Source: Flavobacterium sp. (GTDB taxonomy: Bacteria > Bacteroidota > Bacteroidia > Flavobacteriales > Flavobacteriaceae). Taken from it: a stretch of 9,317 bases of DNA. Under the pieces are notes generated by a model. The model worked only from the letters and a program-made list of their open reading frames with translations. It ran no database searches and was not told where the DNA came from. Positions 1-9,317 of this stretch are shown piece by piece; position 1 is the first letter of the stretch, and each line of letters begins with the position of its first letter. The translations under genes were made by a program, and so were the position numbers. Where the stretch lies: positions 1 through 9,317 of the forward strand of contig NZ_JASLCE010000143.1 in assembly GCF_030146175.1 (NCBI RefSeq), in the 5' to 3' direction.

Positions 1-3000
1 TGATGGTGCCGAAGAACTGGAAATCAACTGGACGCGTTATAATGACGCACCAGCGACGGAATATGAACTGGAATGGACCTGGGTGGATAACTTTGGGCCA
101 AACGGAAGCAAATTGATGCCGAATCAGATTGCCTTAACAGAACAGGATTTTAAACTAAATAGCACTCGAGTACAAACTAAAGAGTTACGATATAGAATTC
201 CATTGGTGTTTTCCAAAGGTTATCTGGTATACCGGGTTCGACCGGTTGGACGCTTCCTTGACGATACCAAAAAGAGCTATTATGGAACCTGGTCATCCGG
301 ATTAGCCGGTGCCTTCCAGAATGTAGCTAACTGGGGTACTTTCCTTGAAATTGATGCCGATCATGAAGTTGGTAAAAAGAACTGGCAGTATAAGGCTTCT
401 TTTGCCGAAGATGGTAAGAAAAAAGAAGTTGTAAGTTATTTCGATGGTACCTTACGTAATCGTCAAACGGTTACGAAAACAAATACTAATAATAAAACAA
501 TTGTTGGAGAATCGGTATATGATAATCAGGGACGTGTTGCCATAGAAGTATTACCAACTCCTATTGAAGCTTCCGGTATTCGCTATTACCGTGACTTAAA
601 TAAAAATGATGGCGGGAAGGTTTTTACCCATCATGATTTCGATTGGGATCGACTTAATGGATTAATCTGCGAACCTATAGTGCCACCGGGAATGTCTAAA
701 AGTTCCGGTTCTAGTAAATATTATTCGGAAGAAAATCCTATTGTAGGTAACTACCAGGATTTTGTACCTAATGCCAATAAATATCCTTTTTCTCAGATTG
801 AATATACGCCGGATAACACGGGAAGAATCCGAAGAAAAGGAGGCGTAGGACAAGAGCTTCAATTGGGTAATGGGCATGAAATGAGTTATTTATACCTGCA
901 ACCGGATCAGGAAGAATTAAACCGACTTTTTGGATATAAAGTAGGGGATTTCAAACGCTATAAAAAGAATGTAGTTGTCGATCCAAATAAACAGGTTAGT
1001 ATCAATTATCTGGATCCACAGGGAAGAACTATTGCTACAGCGTTGGCCGGTGATAATCCAAAAGAGCCTATGGTCTCGTTAGAGGATGAAACGAATAATG
1101 CATTACACCAGATGACAACGGCTAATGTGTTGTCGAATAACGATGCGTATGCTACCGGACAAAATGGAATCCTATTGGATGGAGTACGATTAAATAAGCA
1201 GATAGGTGTTATTAAGGAAGAAGCGTTAACATTTAATTATGGTCTGACACATGCTACTAATACCTATACCGACTATTGTATGGGTGGAAAACACTATCCT
1301 TTTGTATTTGACTGGAGTATGAATCTTTTGGATGATTGCGGTAGCGGTATGTTAGTCAACCAGCATGGTGATTTTGAAATTCCGGGCGGGGTCTTTCAGT
1401 TAGGAGCGGTAAATCTGAATTCGTATACGCCGAATGCACCAGCGATTCTATTCAATAGAAGTTCAACGTCCGGTGTGTTAAAAATTGGTTCGTATACTTT
1501 AAGTAAAGATATCCGGGTAAATCAGGCCGCTGTCGAGCAATATGCAGATGATTATATCGCACAATTAAGAATTACAAGCAATCCGTGTTTTCCGACTTTA
1601 GGAAACTATGTAGTTGATATTAGCGAAGAAGACTGTCACGTGACGTGTAGAAGTTGCGAGGAAGCGTTGATTTGTACCTATTTGACACCACAGGAATGTG
1701 CGGCATATAGAACAACGTTCCCTATTGGTACAGACGAAAGCGTATTGGGAGACATCAATGTAAGAGAGTATTATGTCTTACTTGCTGAACGAAAATATGT
1801 AATCGACAATCTGAACACTAATTTCGCAGGAAGTTCATTTTCTTATAACGGAACACAATATGTAGATGTGAATGGACTTATTTCGCAGTATACAATCAAT
1901 ATATATGTGACTCGTTTCAAAAAGGAACTTAGAGTAATGTTAGATGGTTGTAGAGAATTGTGTATACAGCCGGGAGATACCTGTAACATCAATACCAGCA
2001 TATTGTTATCGGATGTTAGTCCGCATGGACAATACGGGTCAATTTCAGGAATCGATTTTCCAACGGCACAACCAGGTGGAACAACAACACCTGCAACTAG
2101 TGTAGATGATACCTTGAGTTTGTTTAATGAAGACAACCAATTGTTATATGGTGGTTCTTCAACACAGACGTATGTCGATTTGGATACCGGATTAACCGTT
2201 ACTCAAAATGTATCGAACTATAACTGGAGAAGACCGGCAACGCCATATATGGACGATAACGGTGATATTGCAAAGGTTAAAGTAGAAAGAATCAATTATA
2301 ACACCTATATTCCGGAGGTAATGCCTTCGGCTAGTGTCGAAGATGATCCACTGGATCCTACTTCATCAAATAAATATGTGCGTCCGCAATATTTAAGAAA
2401 TGTAACGGATTTTGTAAATAACTGGCAAGCAAGCTGGGCAGAATCGTTATTGCCATACCACCCGGAATACCAGTATTTGAAATATAATAAAGCAATTTGT
2501 GCTAAAACAAATTCAACTGGAGATAACTCGGATAGCTTTGATGAGAAACTTAAAGCCTTGGATTATAGCAATGTCTTTACAACAAATGGAATGGTACAAA
2601 ATTTAGTCAATATTACGGCTAATGACCCTTTCTATAACAGTCAGATTACAACAATGCCTGCACAGGGTATCACGTATGAGATAGAAACGGCTGCTGATTT
2701 TAACCTGAGAAGGAATTTATTGGTAGAAGCAATGAATACGAATTACGAGGGTATTAAATTGGCTAATAATGCCCGATTGAATATGCTACAAACGGCGTAT
2801 TATACAACTGTTTTCGGTAATGGAATTGCGCCGGCTTCTACCTATCAGAGTTTGGTTACGTCTCCGCTTAACCAGTTGCTTCCGATTCTTAATGCGCTGA
2901 ATCCGAGTGAAAAAGAGCGTGTTTGGAAGAGCTTTATGAATAACTATATCGCGTTTAAACAAAAAACGAGAACGGTATATTCCCATATGTTTGCCCTACG

Positions 3001-6000
3001 AAATAGTGGTTATAACGGTTGTATTGGCGACGTACAAAACGTTGATACTTTTGTAACACTATTTGAAAAATATAATACAACAAATAATTATAGTAACCTG
3101 TTACAACGAATCAACCAGGCTTTTGCAACTCCGGTTCCAACAACGCCTGCTGGTACGATACTGGCTTGTTCTACAACTACAGTAGCCTACTATAAAAATA
3201 AAGAAAAACGATTTATATCAGCTGATTACGGCTTTAACTCCGGTGTTCCGGGAGCACAGACAAGTGCCAATGCGACTGCTGATGCGGATGCACATACCTA
3301 TCAGCAAACCGGAAAATGTCCATTATTAGTGGATACCGAAAGTTTATTAAAAGGATTGATCAATCCTTCTTTCCAAAGCCAGGGATTATTGCTTTACGGT
3401 TTTAATGCCTACAGCATGCCAATGTTAACACCGGATTTATTTAATTCGGTATTATTAGACCCGGCAGCTTATGCGGCAAACCCACAAAATGTTACCATTA
3501 ATGGAAATATTGTAAATGGGGGAGCGAGTTTGAATCTTACTTTTAATACCGCGAGCGGTGTTATTTCACAACCAATCGAACTTAAGATTTTAACACAGAC
3601 TTTATCTATAGGCTCCTATATGAATGGCTGTAACGAAACGTTACCGGCTCCTACATGGACGGCTTATAATACAAACTTTAAGATTGTAGACTTCAAGAAT
3701 ATTTATTATGTGCCGGGATCATTTAATGCGGCCAATAATACCTATAAATTCCAGATTGTTGCGGTTCTAAAAAGACTTACAGGAACAAGTTGTCCGGCTC
3801 TTGAAGAGATCGTTTTGGAAGGAACTGTTAAAGCGGCTATCGGACAATGTAGTTTCGGGGATGCAGCTGGAGAAACAGGTGAAAATTGCGACAAACGAGT
3901 GCGTTTTGAAAAAGCATTGGTACGCGTTATGAATGCTTTAAAAGGAACAAATCCAAATATTCCGGGACAATTATTTACATCTGGTGTAGCCTTAAATGGT
4001 GCTCCAAATGATAAATATACCTATGGAAGCAGTGTTATGCCGGAGGTATTAAGCGACTTGGCATTAAATTCAACCTGGTCGTGTAGTCCGAGTACCAGTT
4101 TTACGGTTAACGGCCCAACTCCGTTTACAATTTATAATCTGGTTAACGAATTTGGAAATCCATCTTTCCTACCGGGCTCTTTTTATAGAGTAACGGGAAT
4201 AAAGATTGAAAAGAATATGGTGAATGGTGTTGCAAGTGGTGATGACAAAATAGCAATCAGTTATTTGGATCTGAAAGATCAGGTGTTTACCCTATATGGA
4301 CGTATCACACCATTAAACTATAGTTGTATCTGTACGGAAGAAGTTTCTCCAATGCAAGTTGCTGGTGCTAATTTCTTAAACCTGACGAATCATCTTTGGA
4401 GTGTAGGAGGCAATTCCGGACCATTTTTACCAAGTATTATAGCAGATGGATATAATCCGGTTGAAATGCAGGCTGTAGCACCTTACATTATTGGTAACAA
4501 TCCAACGGTGAACCAGTATACAACCAGCTGGTCTAACGGATTATCAACCCAAAGTGGAATTAAGTTTAATTTCTTTGCCGGTTCATCGGCATGTCAATTT
4601 GAGCTTCCTCTTTATACTTATCCAAAGAGAGGGGGGACTTTTAACACTTACGTCCAGAGTATTACGCATTTTTCCAACTTTAAGATACTTCAGGATTTAG
4701 GCAATAATACGTATGCTTTTAGTGTTTTTGTACATCATGGTCCGTTTTCGGATGGTGACCGATTTGGAGCGACTTTTCCGGCTGGAATTCAGGAAGCTTA
4801 TGGTACGATAAGCTGCCTTCAGCAAGCGTTCTGCGAAGAAGAATTTGGGGTAACGAATGCATTGACATCCGTATTAAAGGATCTTATACAAAAGCAAACT
4901 GTAGCCGATGGGTCTACAGCTAACGGATTACCGGCTTTAAATACGTATGTTCAGTTATCTGGAGCGGCTCCGTCAGCCAGTATCAATAACTTCTATAAAG
5001 TAGAAAATACTGCCAGTTCTCAAATTGGATTTACGTTTGCCAAAGAATCGGAATGTGAAGTAGTGTTTACAGTACCAGGTGTTTCGTTTGCAAATGTTAC
5101 GAATATCTCGGGATTGTCTTTTACCAATACACAATCGGGTAATTTTACCGCTACGGTTACCACCAATACAGGGGCGCAAATTGTTGCCAACGGTACCAGT
5201 AAATGTATCACTGCACGAAAATGTAATTCTGTAATTCAGGTGCCTTGTACATCTTGTATACCGTCTACCGTTCCTCCGATGGCTTGTGTGGATAAATGGT
5301 TCCAGTTCCGCGATATAATGGATATTGTACAAGGGTATCAAATGCCGGATCATTTGGCTCAAGATGCGAAATATTTCTGTGAAGCCAATCTGGGTTATCT
5401 GGTTACAGATTATATACATTATTTGAATATAACGGGAGCTTATGATGTTAGTATGCCGGCCTTTATATCGATAAGTGAATTCGGAGCAACCAATTTGAAT
5501 TATGGTTATAATGGTACCCAAATGGTTATTAATGCCTATGGTACGTATTTGATGTCGCATCCGTTTATTGAGTGGAGTGAATTCGTAAATCAATATGTGG
5601 TAGAAAATAAAATATGTCCTCCGGCACCTATGGTTCCGACCATCAATTTGGAAGTAGATGATATTCCTACCCCTTGTGAGATTTTTGTACACTCGGTACA
5701 ACAGACGTATATACAGGAATTAATGGAGGAATATTTTGCTGCAAAACGAGAAGAATTTAAACAAAAATATATTCAGGCCGCTATCAACGGATTACAGGAA
5801 TCGTTGAATAAGGTGTCTTATGATAAAGAGTACCAGTATACGTTATACTATTATGATCAGGCAGGAAACCTAGTGCAAACGGTTCCTCCTCAGGGAGTTT
5901 CCCGATTAGCGCCGGACGCCAATGGTTTAATCAATGAGATTAGAACCTCAGTACCAGAAGAAGAGCAACAGACAGTAGGCGGTATTCTTGTCGATCCGAA

Positions 6001-9000
6001 TCACAGGATGAAAACGCTATACCGTTATAATTCCCTGAATCAGTTGGTATGGCAAAAAACACCGGATGGTGGTGAAGCACGATTTGCTTACGATCAGTTA
6101 GGACGTATTATTGCCTCACAAAATGCAAAACAGGCTGCGATGCCAAAACCAAGATTTAGTTATACACGTTATGACGGTCTGGGACGTATTGTGGAAGCTG
6201 GAGAATACGAGCCTCAGCAAGCTTATATTAACGAGGAAGGAAATGTTATCGTAGGAGGTTCTCCGGTAGGTGATCTGGAAACGTATAATTATAGACGTTA
6301 TGAAGTAACGCGAACGCTTTATGATACCCCGGTTGAAAATACTACCGGTTGGTTTGAATCGTATTCTGATAATAATAACCACAAAAGAGTTACAGCTATA
6401 CTAACGTATAGCATCATGGAGGATGGTGTAAACTTTGATGAACAAAAAATTATCGCGAATGATCAATATGATAATGCCATTTTGTACGATTATGATATCC
6501 ATGGAAACGTAAAAGAACTTATTTATCATACGAATAAAGAGGTCTTAAGAAGTTTAAATCAGGATATCAAAAAAGTGATCTACGATTACGACCTAGTGAG
6601 CGGAAACGTAAATAGCGTAACGTACCAACCTAAAAAAGCAGATCAGTTTGTTCACCGTTATGAGTATGATGCCGATAACCGAATTACGCAGGTTTATACC
6701 AGTAAGGATAAAATCGTATGGGAAAAAGAAGCGAAATACGACTATTATGAGCATGGACCTTTAGCACGACTTGTAGTTGGAGATAAGCAAGTTCAGGGAT
6801 TGGATTATTTTTATACGCTTCAAGGTTGGTTAAAAGGAGTGAACTCAGAACGTTTAGGTACAATAACACTTAGAGGTGCTTATACCAACTATGACATAGG
6901 TGGCGACGGAGATCTTTTTAGTAGTGCAGCGAAAGATGCTTTCGGATTTGGATTAAATTACTTTAGAGGTGACTACCAATCCAGACATCATGTTACGAAT
7001 GGTAAAGACAATATGGCATTAAACTATAGTTTAGCAAACGGTCTGGAAAGAGAGAGAAATTTATATAACGGAAACATTAAAGAGATGGTTACCTCTTTAA
7101 TGGATTTGTCTCAGGTAAATTTAGCATCGCAGTATAATTATTATGCATACGATCAGTTAAACAGAATTAAGGCTATGAACTCCCTAAGTATTAATGATAT
7201 ATTTGGGATGTTTACAGAGGAATCCTATCAATCGAATTATTCGTATGACAGAAATGGTAACATACTGGCATTAAATCGTACGGCACCGAGGAATAAAAAT
7301 AGCGGATACTCTGAAATAATGGATGAATTGCGATATCATTATCAGGACGGAACGAATAAATTGATGCATATTGAGGATGCCGTTCCTAACGGAGCGTTTA
7401 CTAATGACCCGTCGAATCCGAATGATACGACTTTAGATATCGATAATCAGGATAAAAATAACTACCAGTACGATGAGATTGGTCAGTTAATCCGTGATGA
7501 AAAAGAAGGCTTAAATATTAGCTGGAGAGTGGATGGAAAAGTGAAATCGATAAATAAAAGCAATGGAACGGTAATTGATTTCGAATACGATGGTTTAGGA
7601 AAAAGAATTGCTAAAATCGTTACCAATGGAAGCGATGTGACGACTACATTCTACCAACGTGATGCACAAGGAAATGCAATGAGCACCTATGAGATGGTCA
7701 AGAGATGGGGACAACCGGAAAAATACTACCTGATTGAACAGGAGATTTACGGAAGCAGTCGTCTTGGAGTTGAAAAAAGCAGAAAAGAGCTTAATGCGGA
7801 GACCGGAAGAGGAATTGCTTTACGAATGGATGCGCTTGTAGCTACAGCACAAATTGCGGACAATGTTTCGCAGGCATTATTAACAAATCCGTCTTCTATT
7901 TGGGGATTATCGTTTAGTGGAAATAACAATGTTACTTGGGGCGATGGCGACAAGAGTATTAATTTCTTTGATCAGGGTGGAAAAACACAGGAATTTGAAA
8001 TCAGAGCAAACTTCAAAATTGTTGGAGGTTCAGCGATGTCAGTCAATCAAAATCATGCGTTAGTAACTTTAGACGGTGCCAGAAGACCGGAATATAAACA
8101 ATGGGATAATAGTATTGCGCGTATTGTGATTAAGAGAAATGCAAGTGGCGCTTATGTACCGGCATTAGAAGTTGAAAAATATACGAAACGATTCCACCGT
8201 TATAAACCGTTCTTTGTTTTCCACAGACGTTGGAATTATAGAAACTATAAAACCGTTTGGACATACGAATTGAGAAATGCGATACCGGAAACAGAATGGA
8301 ACTTCCATGCGAAGGTATCGGTAAGTGGCGATAGTTTTAGCCCGCAGTTTACGATTAACGGAAATGTTTACACGTCGCGAGATTTTATAACGAATGTAAA
8401 TCAAGAGTTAAACGGACCGGAATCTGGTGATACAAGAGACTTCCCGGAACCGGATCCTGTTTCGAATACTTTAGGTAAAACCGCAAAAACATACGGAAAT
8501 GTTGACGGGAACTATTTTGGAAATTCTTTCCAGGGAGTACCAGTTGAAATGTGTGATTTTACGTATACTGTAAATAATGGTCAGGGATCGGATAATACTC
8601 CGGTATATGTCTTCCCGTTTGATGAAGGACCGGTTGGACAACCTACGGCAACTAACAATTTGCTGACAATGACAAGAAATGGTGTTCCGTATACGCAATC
8701 GTATTGTGGACCAACAGCACTAGATTCTGATGGTGATGGAATTCCGGATGCAGTGGATAACTGTCCGAATAAATTTAACCCGAATCAGAGTGATGTGGAT
8801 GGTGATGGTGTTGGAGATGTTTGTGACAACTGTATGTACACATATAATCCAAACCAGGCCGATACAGATGGTGATGGTAGAGGAGATGTTTGTGACAACT
8901 GTATCAACAATCCAAACTACAATCAGATTGACACGGATGGTGACGGAAGAGGTGATGCTTGTGACAACTGTAGAACGATTTACAACCCGGGTCAGGAAGA

Positions 9001-9317
9001 CGCTGATGGTGATGGTATTGGAGACGTTTGTGAAGGATTGGATCAAGGTCAGGGTACATCTGCAGCAGTTGGAACACCGGTTACAGCTTATCGTTTTGTA
9101 GGGGATAAAAACTACGAATTATCGAACCATTTAGGTAACGTTCTTTCTGTAATTACCGACCGTAAATTGGCTGGGTTATATGGGCGAGGAGTACTGTTAA
9201 TTCCAGACGTAGTTTCATACAATGATTACTATCCGTTTGGGATGCTAGTGCCAAACCGTCATGAGTCCTCAGAATCATATCGTTATGGGTTCCAGAATCA
9301 GGAGAAGGACGATGAAG
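1..9317 (+). CDS. Giant RHS/YD-repeat polymorphic-toxin-type protein, partial at both ends
   Basis: One frame, beginning at base 2, is open for 3105 codons; base 1 ends a preceding codon and base 9317 begins the next. The product is recognised as a Bacteroidetes RHS-repeat protein from many YD-type motifs (YDQLGRI, YDADNRI, YDGLGK) and from family signatures such as [50 protein letters not shown] and [13 protein letters not shown]. Order of parts: FN3-like fragment, N-terminal RHS-like block, long Cys-rich region, helix, Cys-free YD block, jelly-roll-like plus TSP3 insertion, start of the RHS core. In characterised RHS proteins the repeats form a hollow beta-shell around a C-terminal toxin that is released by self-cleavage near the end of the core; that part is past the window. 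The start, signal peptide and stop are not seen. The cysteines and calcium-binding repeats suggest an extracellular protein. The family assignment is firm; toxin function is inferred only from the family. Confidence 0.95.
2..250 (+). other. Probable fibronectin type III-like beta-sandwich, C-terminal part
   Basis: The first 83 or so visible residues alternate hydrophobic and polar positions like beta strands. They carry an FN3-like pattern: an EINWTRY strand, then ATEYELEW, then after a loop [10 protein letters not shown]. In FN3 domains a Trp in strand B and a Tyr in strand F pack the core; W10 and the Tyr residues of YLVYRVRP could play these roles. The domain starts before the window. FN3 modules are common adhesion or spacer domains in secreted bacterial proteins. 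This call rests on pattern only and could be another Ig-like fold. Confidence 0.4.
430..1060 (+). other. N-terminal RHS-type block
   Basis: This segment opens with [15 protein letters not shown] and [15 protein letters not shown] (bases 518-565), runs through [20 protein letters not shown] (782-841) and [18 protein letters not shown], and closes with the YD-like unit [15 protein letters not shown] (1007-1051). These match the N-terminal part of large flavobacterial RHS proteins (similar to the domain that often precedes the repeats in this phylum). It likely forms the first strands or the cap of the RHS shell. It contains one cysteine (668-670). It is separated from the dense C-terminal YD block by almost 1,600 residues, which is unusual spacing compared with short enterobacterial Rhs proteins. 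Confidence 0.7.
1061..5699 (+). other. Long cysteine-rich central region of the RHS protein, no named domain
   Basis: About 1,546 residues lie between the two RHS blocks. I count 34 cysteines here, clustered at 1586-1699 (including a C-x3-C-x2-C at 1634-1657), 1949-1984, 3791-3889, 4325-4333 (CxC), 4814-4834 and 5204-5287 (including CTSC). Stretches I recognise as recurring in large flavobacterial RHS proteins include [10 protein letters not shown] (2012-2041), [17 protein letters not shown] (near 2423-2470), [14 protein letters not shown] (from 3308), CTEEVSPMQ (4331-4357) and [15 protein letters not shown] (5471-5515). The mix is beta-rich, Asn/Thr-rich material with helical spans, such as 2885-3010 ([12 protein letters not shown]) and 5285-5420. 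Disulfides are likely if the protein is exported. I cannot name a fold; it may hold several domains or a large adhesin or receptor-binding head. Confidence 0.6.
5700..5821 (+). other. Charged helical connector before the YD-repeat block
   Basis: The residues [17 protein letters not shown] and [18 protein letters not shown] form one long predicted amphipathic helix, rich in Glu, Lys and Gln and with no Pro. It runs directly into [20 protein letters not shown], the first clear YD repeat of the C-terminal block. It probably links the Cys-rich central part to the beta-shell. The last cysteine before a long cysteine-free stretch is just upstream, at 5675-5677. Helix prediction is by eye. Confidence 0.6.
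5822..7768 (+). other. C-terminal RHS/YD-repeat block (beta-shell)
   Basis: This is the densest set of YD-type repeats. Units begin near 5852 ([10 protein letters not shown]), 6026 (YNSLNQLVW), 6089 (YDQLGRIIA), 6170 ([11 protein letters not shown]), 6491 ([11 protein letters not shown]), 6587 ([11 protein letters not shown]), 6662 ([11 protein letters not shown]), 7148 ([10 protein letters not shown]), 7244 ([10 protein letters not shown]), 7469 ([11 protein letters not shown]) and 7586 ([11 protein letters not shown]). Between them are conserved family segments: [32 protein letters not shown] (6794-6853), [14 protein letters not shown] (6938-6979), LYNGNIKEM, and EIYGSSRLG (7742-7768). In RHS and Tc-C proteins such repeats spiral into a hollow cocoon that holds the toxic C-terminus. 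No cysteine occurs anywhere in this block, in sharp contrast to the region before it. Confidence 0.92.
7769..8700 (+). other. Inserted beta-rich domain, probable concanavalin/LamG-like jelly roll
   Basis: Right after IYGSSRLG the usual RHS sequence is interrupted. A helical stretch (about 7770-7890, [22 protein letters not shown]) leads to a beta-rich segment: [19 protein letters not shown] (7901-7957), [13 protein letters not shown] (7982-8020), [18 protein letters not shown] (8276-8329) and [10 protein letters not shown] (8348-8377). The order of an opening SFSG strand, an FEIRANFK strand, a W-x-F-H-A-K-V strand and an 'F-T-I-N-G' hairpin is like LamG/concanavalin-type lectin folds. The end (8540-8690) carries [12 protein letters not shown] and [16 protein letters not shown]. 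Such domains bind carbohydrates or proteins at the surface. The fold call is from pattern only; an unrelated beta-sandwich is possible. Confidence 0.5.
8723..9037 (+). repeat. Five tandem thrombospondin type 3 (TSP3) calcium-binding repeats
   Basis: Five units start at 8723, 8792, 8861, 8930 and 8999, each exactly 69 bases (23 residues) apart. Each begins with a DxDGDGxxD motif: [36 protein letters not shown] and DADGDGIGD. In TSP3 repeats these aspartates bind calcium. The linkers carry C-D-N-C and N-P-N-Q type sequences. The eight cysteines (codons at 8762, 8822, 8831, 8891, 8900, 8960, 8969 and 9029) pair naturally as 1-2, 3-4, 5-6 and 7-8, each pair 20 residues apart, matching the sequential disulfide pattern known for thrombospondins. 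The array is likely a calcium-stiffened spacer between the jelly-roll-like domain and the RHS core. The last unit is shortened and ends at DVCEG. Confidence 0.95.
9089..9317 (+). other. Start of the RHS repeat-associated core domain, cut by the window end
   Basis: After the TSP3 array the family sequence resumes with [21 protein letters not shown] (9089-9151), then [27 protein letters not shown] (9215-9262) and [14 protein letters not shown] (9275-9316). These are the signatures that open the conserved RHS-associated core in Bacteroidetes. In the family the next residues lead to a motif of the type DPRxGRF(x)xxDPL, after which the sequence becomes variable and encodes the toxin. None of that is present here, so the toxin type and the self-cleavage residues cannot be judged. 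Confidence 0.95.

Noticed and set aside
662..877. Short minus-strand open frames, including those at 662-877, 1843-2136, 2786-2986 and 6116-6382
   Set aside because: All are antisense to the coherent RHS frame, have no recognisable motif, and are of a length expected by chance opposite a coding sequence.
4631..4636. A run of six G in an AT-rich gene, considered as a phase-variation site
   Set aside because: It is short, codes Gly-Gly in frame, and the frame continues intact on both sides. Known phase-variable tracts are usually longer.
4973..5701. A 242-codon open frame on the minus strand
   Set aside because: It lies wholly antisense to the RHS frame. Its product is an Arg/Ile/Thr-rich string without domain logic, as expected from reading the complement of Asn/Thr/Tyr-rich codons.
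8723..9037. The 69-base repeats considered as a CRISPR array or iteron-type origin
   Set aside because: The units are a whole number of codons, have no alternating conserved repeat and unique spacer, and encode textbook TSP3 motifs.
8730..9101. A 123-codon + strand open frame in another phase, and a 108-codon minus-strand frame at 8720-9046
   Set aside because: Both are by-products of the 69-base TSP3 periodicity: a repeat without stops in one unit stays open over all units. The products are Val/Met/Thr- or Ile/Thr/Val-rich repeats, whereas the main frame gives clear DxDGDG motifs.

Overview
The window is one uninterrupted coding sequence on the + strand. The frame that starts at base 2 has no stop codon through base 9316 (3105 codons), and it is open at both ends. 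No start codon, ribosome binding site, promoter, stop or intergenic sequence is visible. I read the frame line by line and found neither a frameshift nor an internal stop. I found no tRNA, rRNA, CRISPR array, insertion sequence or riboswitch.

The protein is a giant secreted RHS/YD-repeat protein of the Bacteroidetes polymorphic-toxin type, most likely from a Flavobacterium-like member of Flavobacteriia. The evidence is the family wording (for example [60 protein letters not shown]), the AT-rich codon choice, and thrombospondin type 3 repeats, which are common in surface proteins of this phylum.

Layout in order: (1) a probable fibronectin III-like beta-sandwich fragment (about 2-250); (2) an N-terminal RHS-type block (about 430-1060); (3) a very long cysteine-rich central region with no confidently named domain (about 1061-5700, 34 cysteines); (4) a short charged helix (about 5700-5820); (5) a dense YD-repeat block without a single cysteine (5822-7768); (6) a 448-residue insertion made of a probable concanavalin/LamG-like jelly roll followed by five perfectly periodic 23-residue thrombospondin type 3 repeats (7769-9112); (7) the start of the RHS-associated core (9089-9317), where the window ends.

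By analogy with known RHS proteins, the YD block would form a beta-shell that encloses a variable C-terminal toxin. The N-terminal and inserted modules would then serve export, surface display or target binding. The toxin, any immunity gene and the export signal all lie outside the window, so effector activity cannot be stated.
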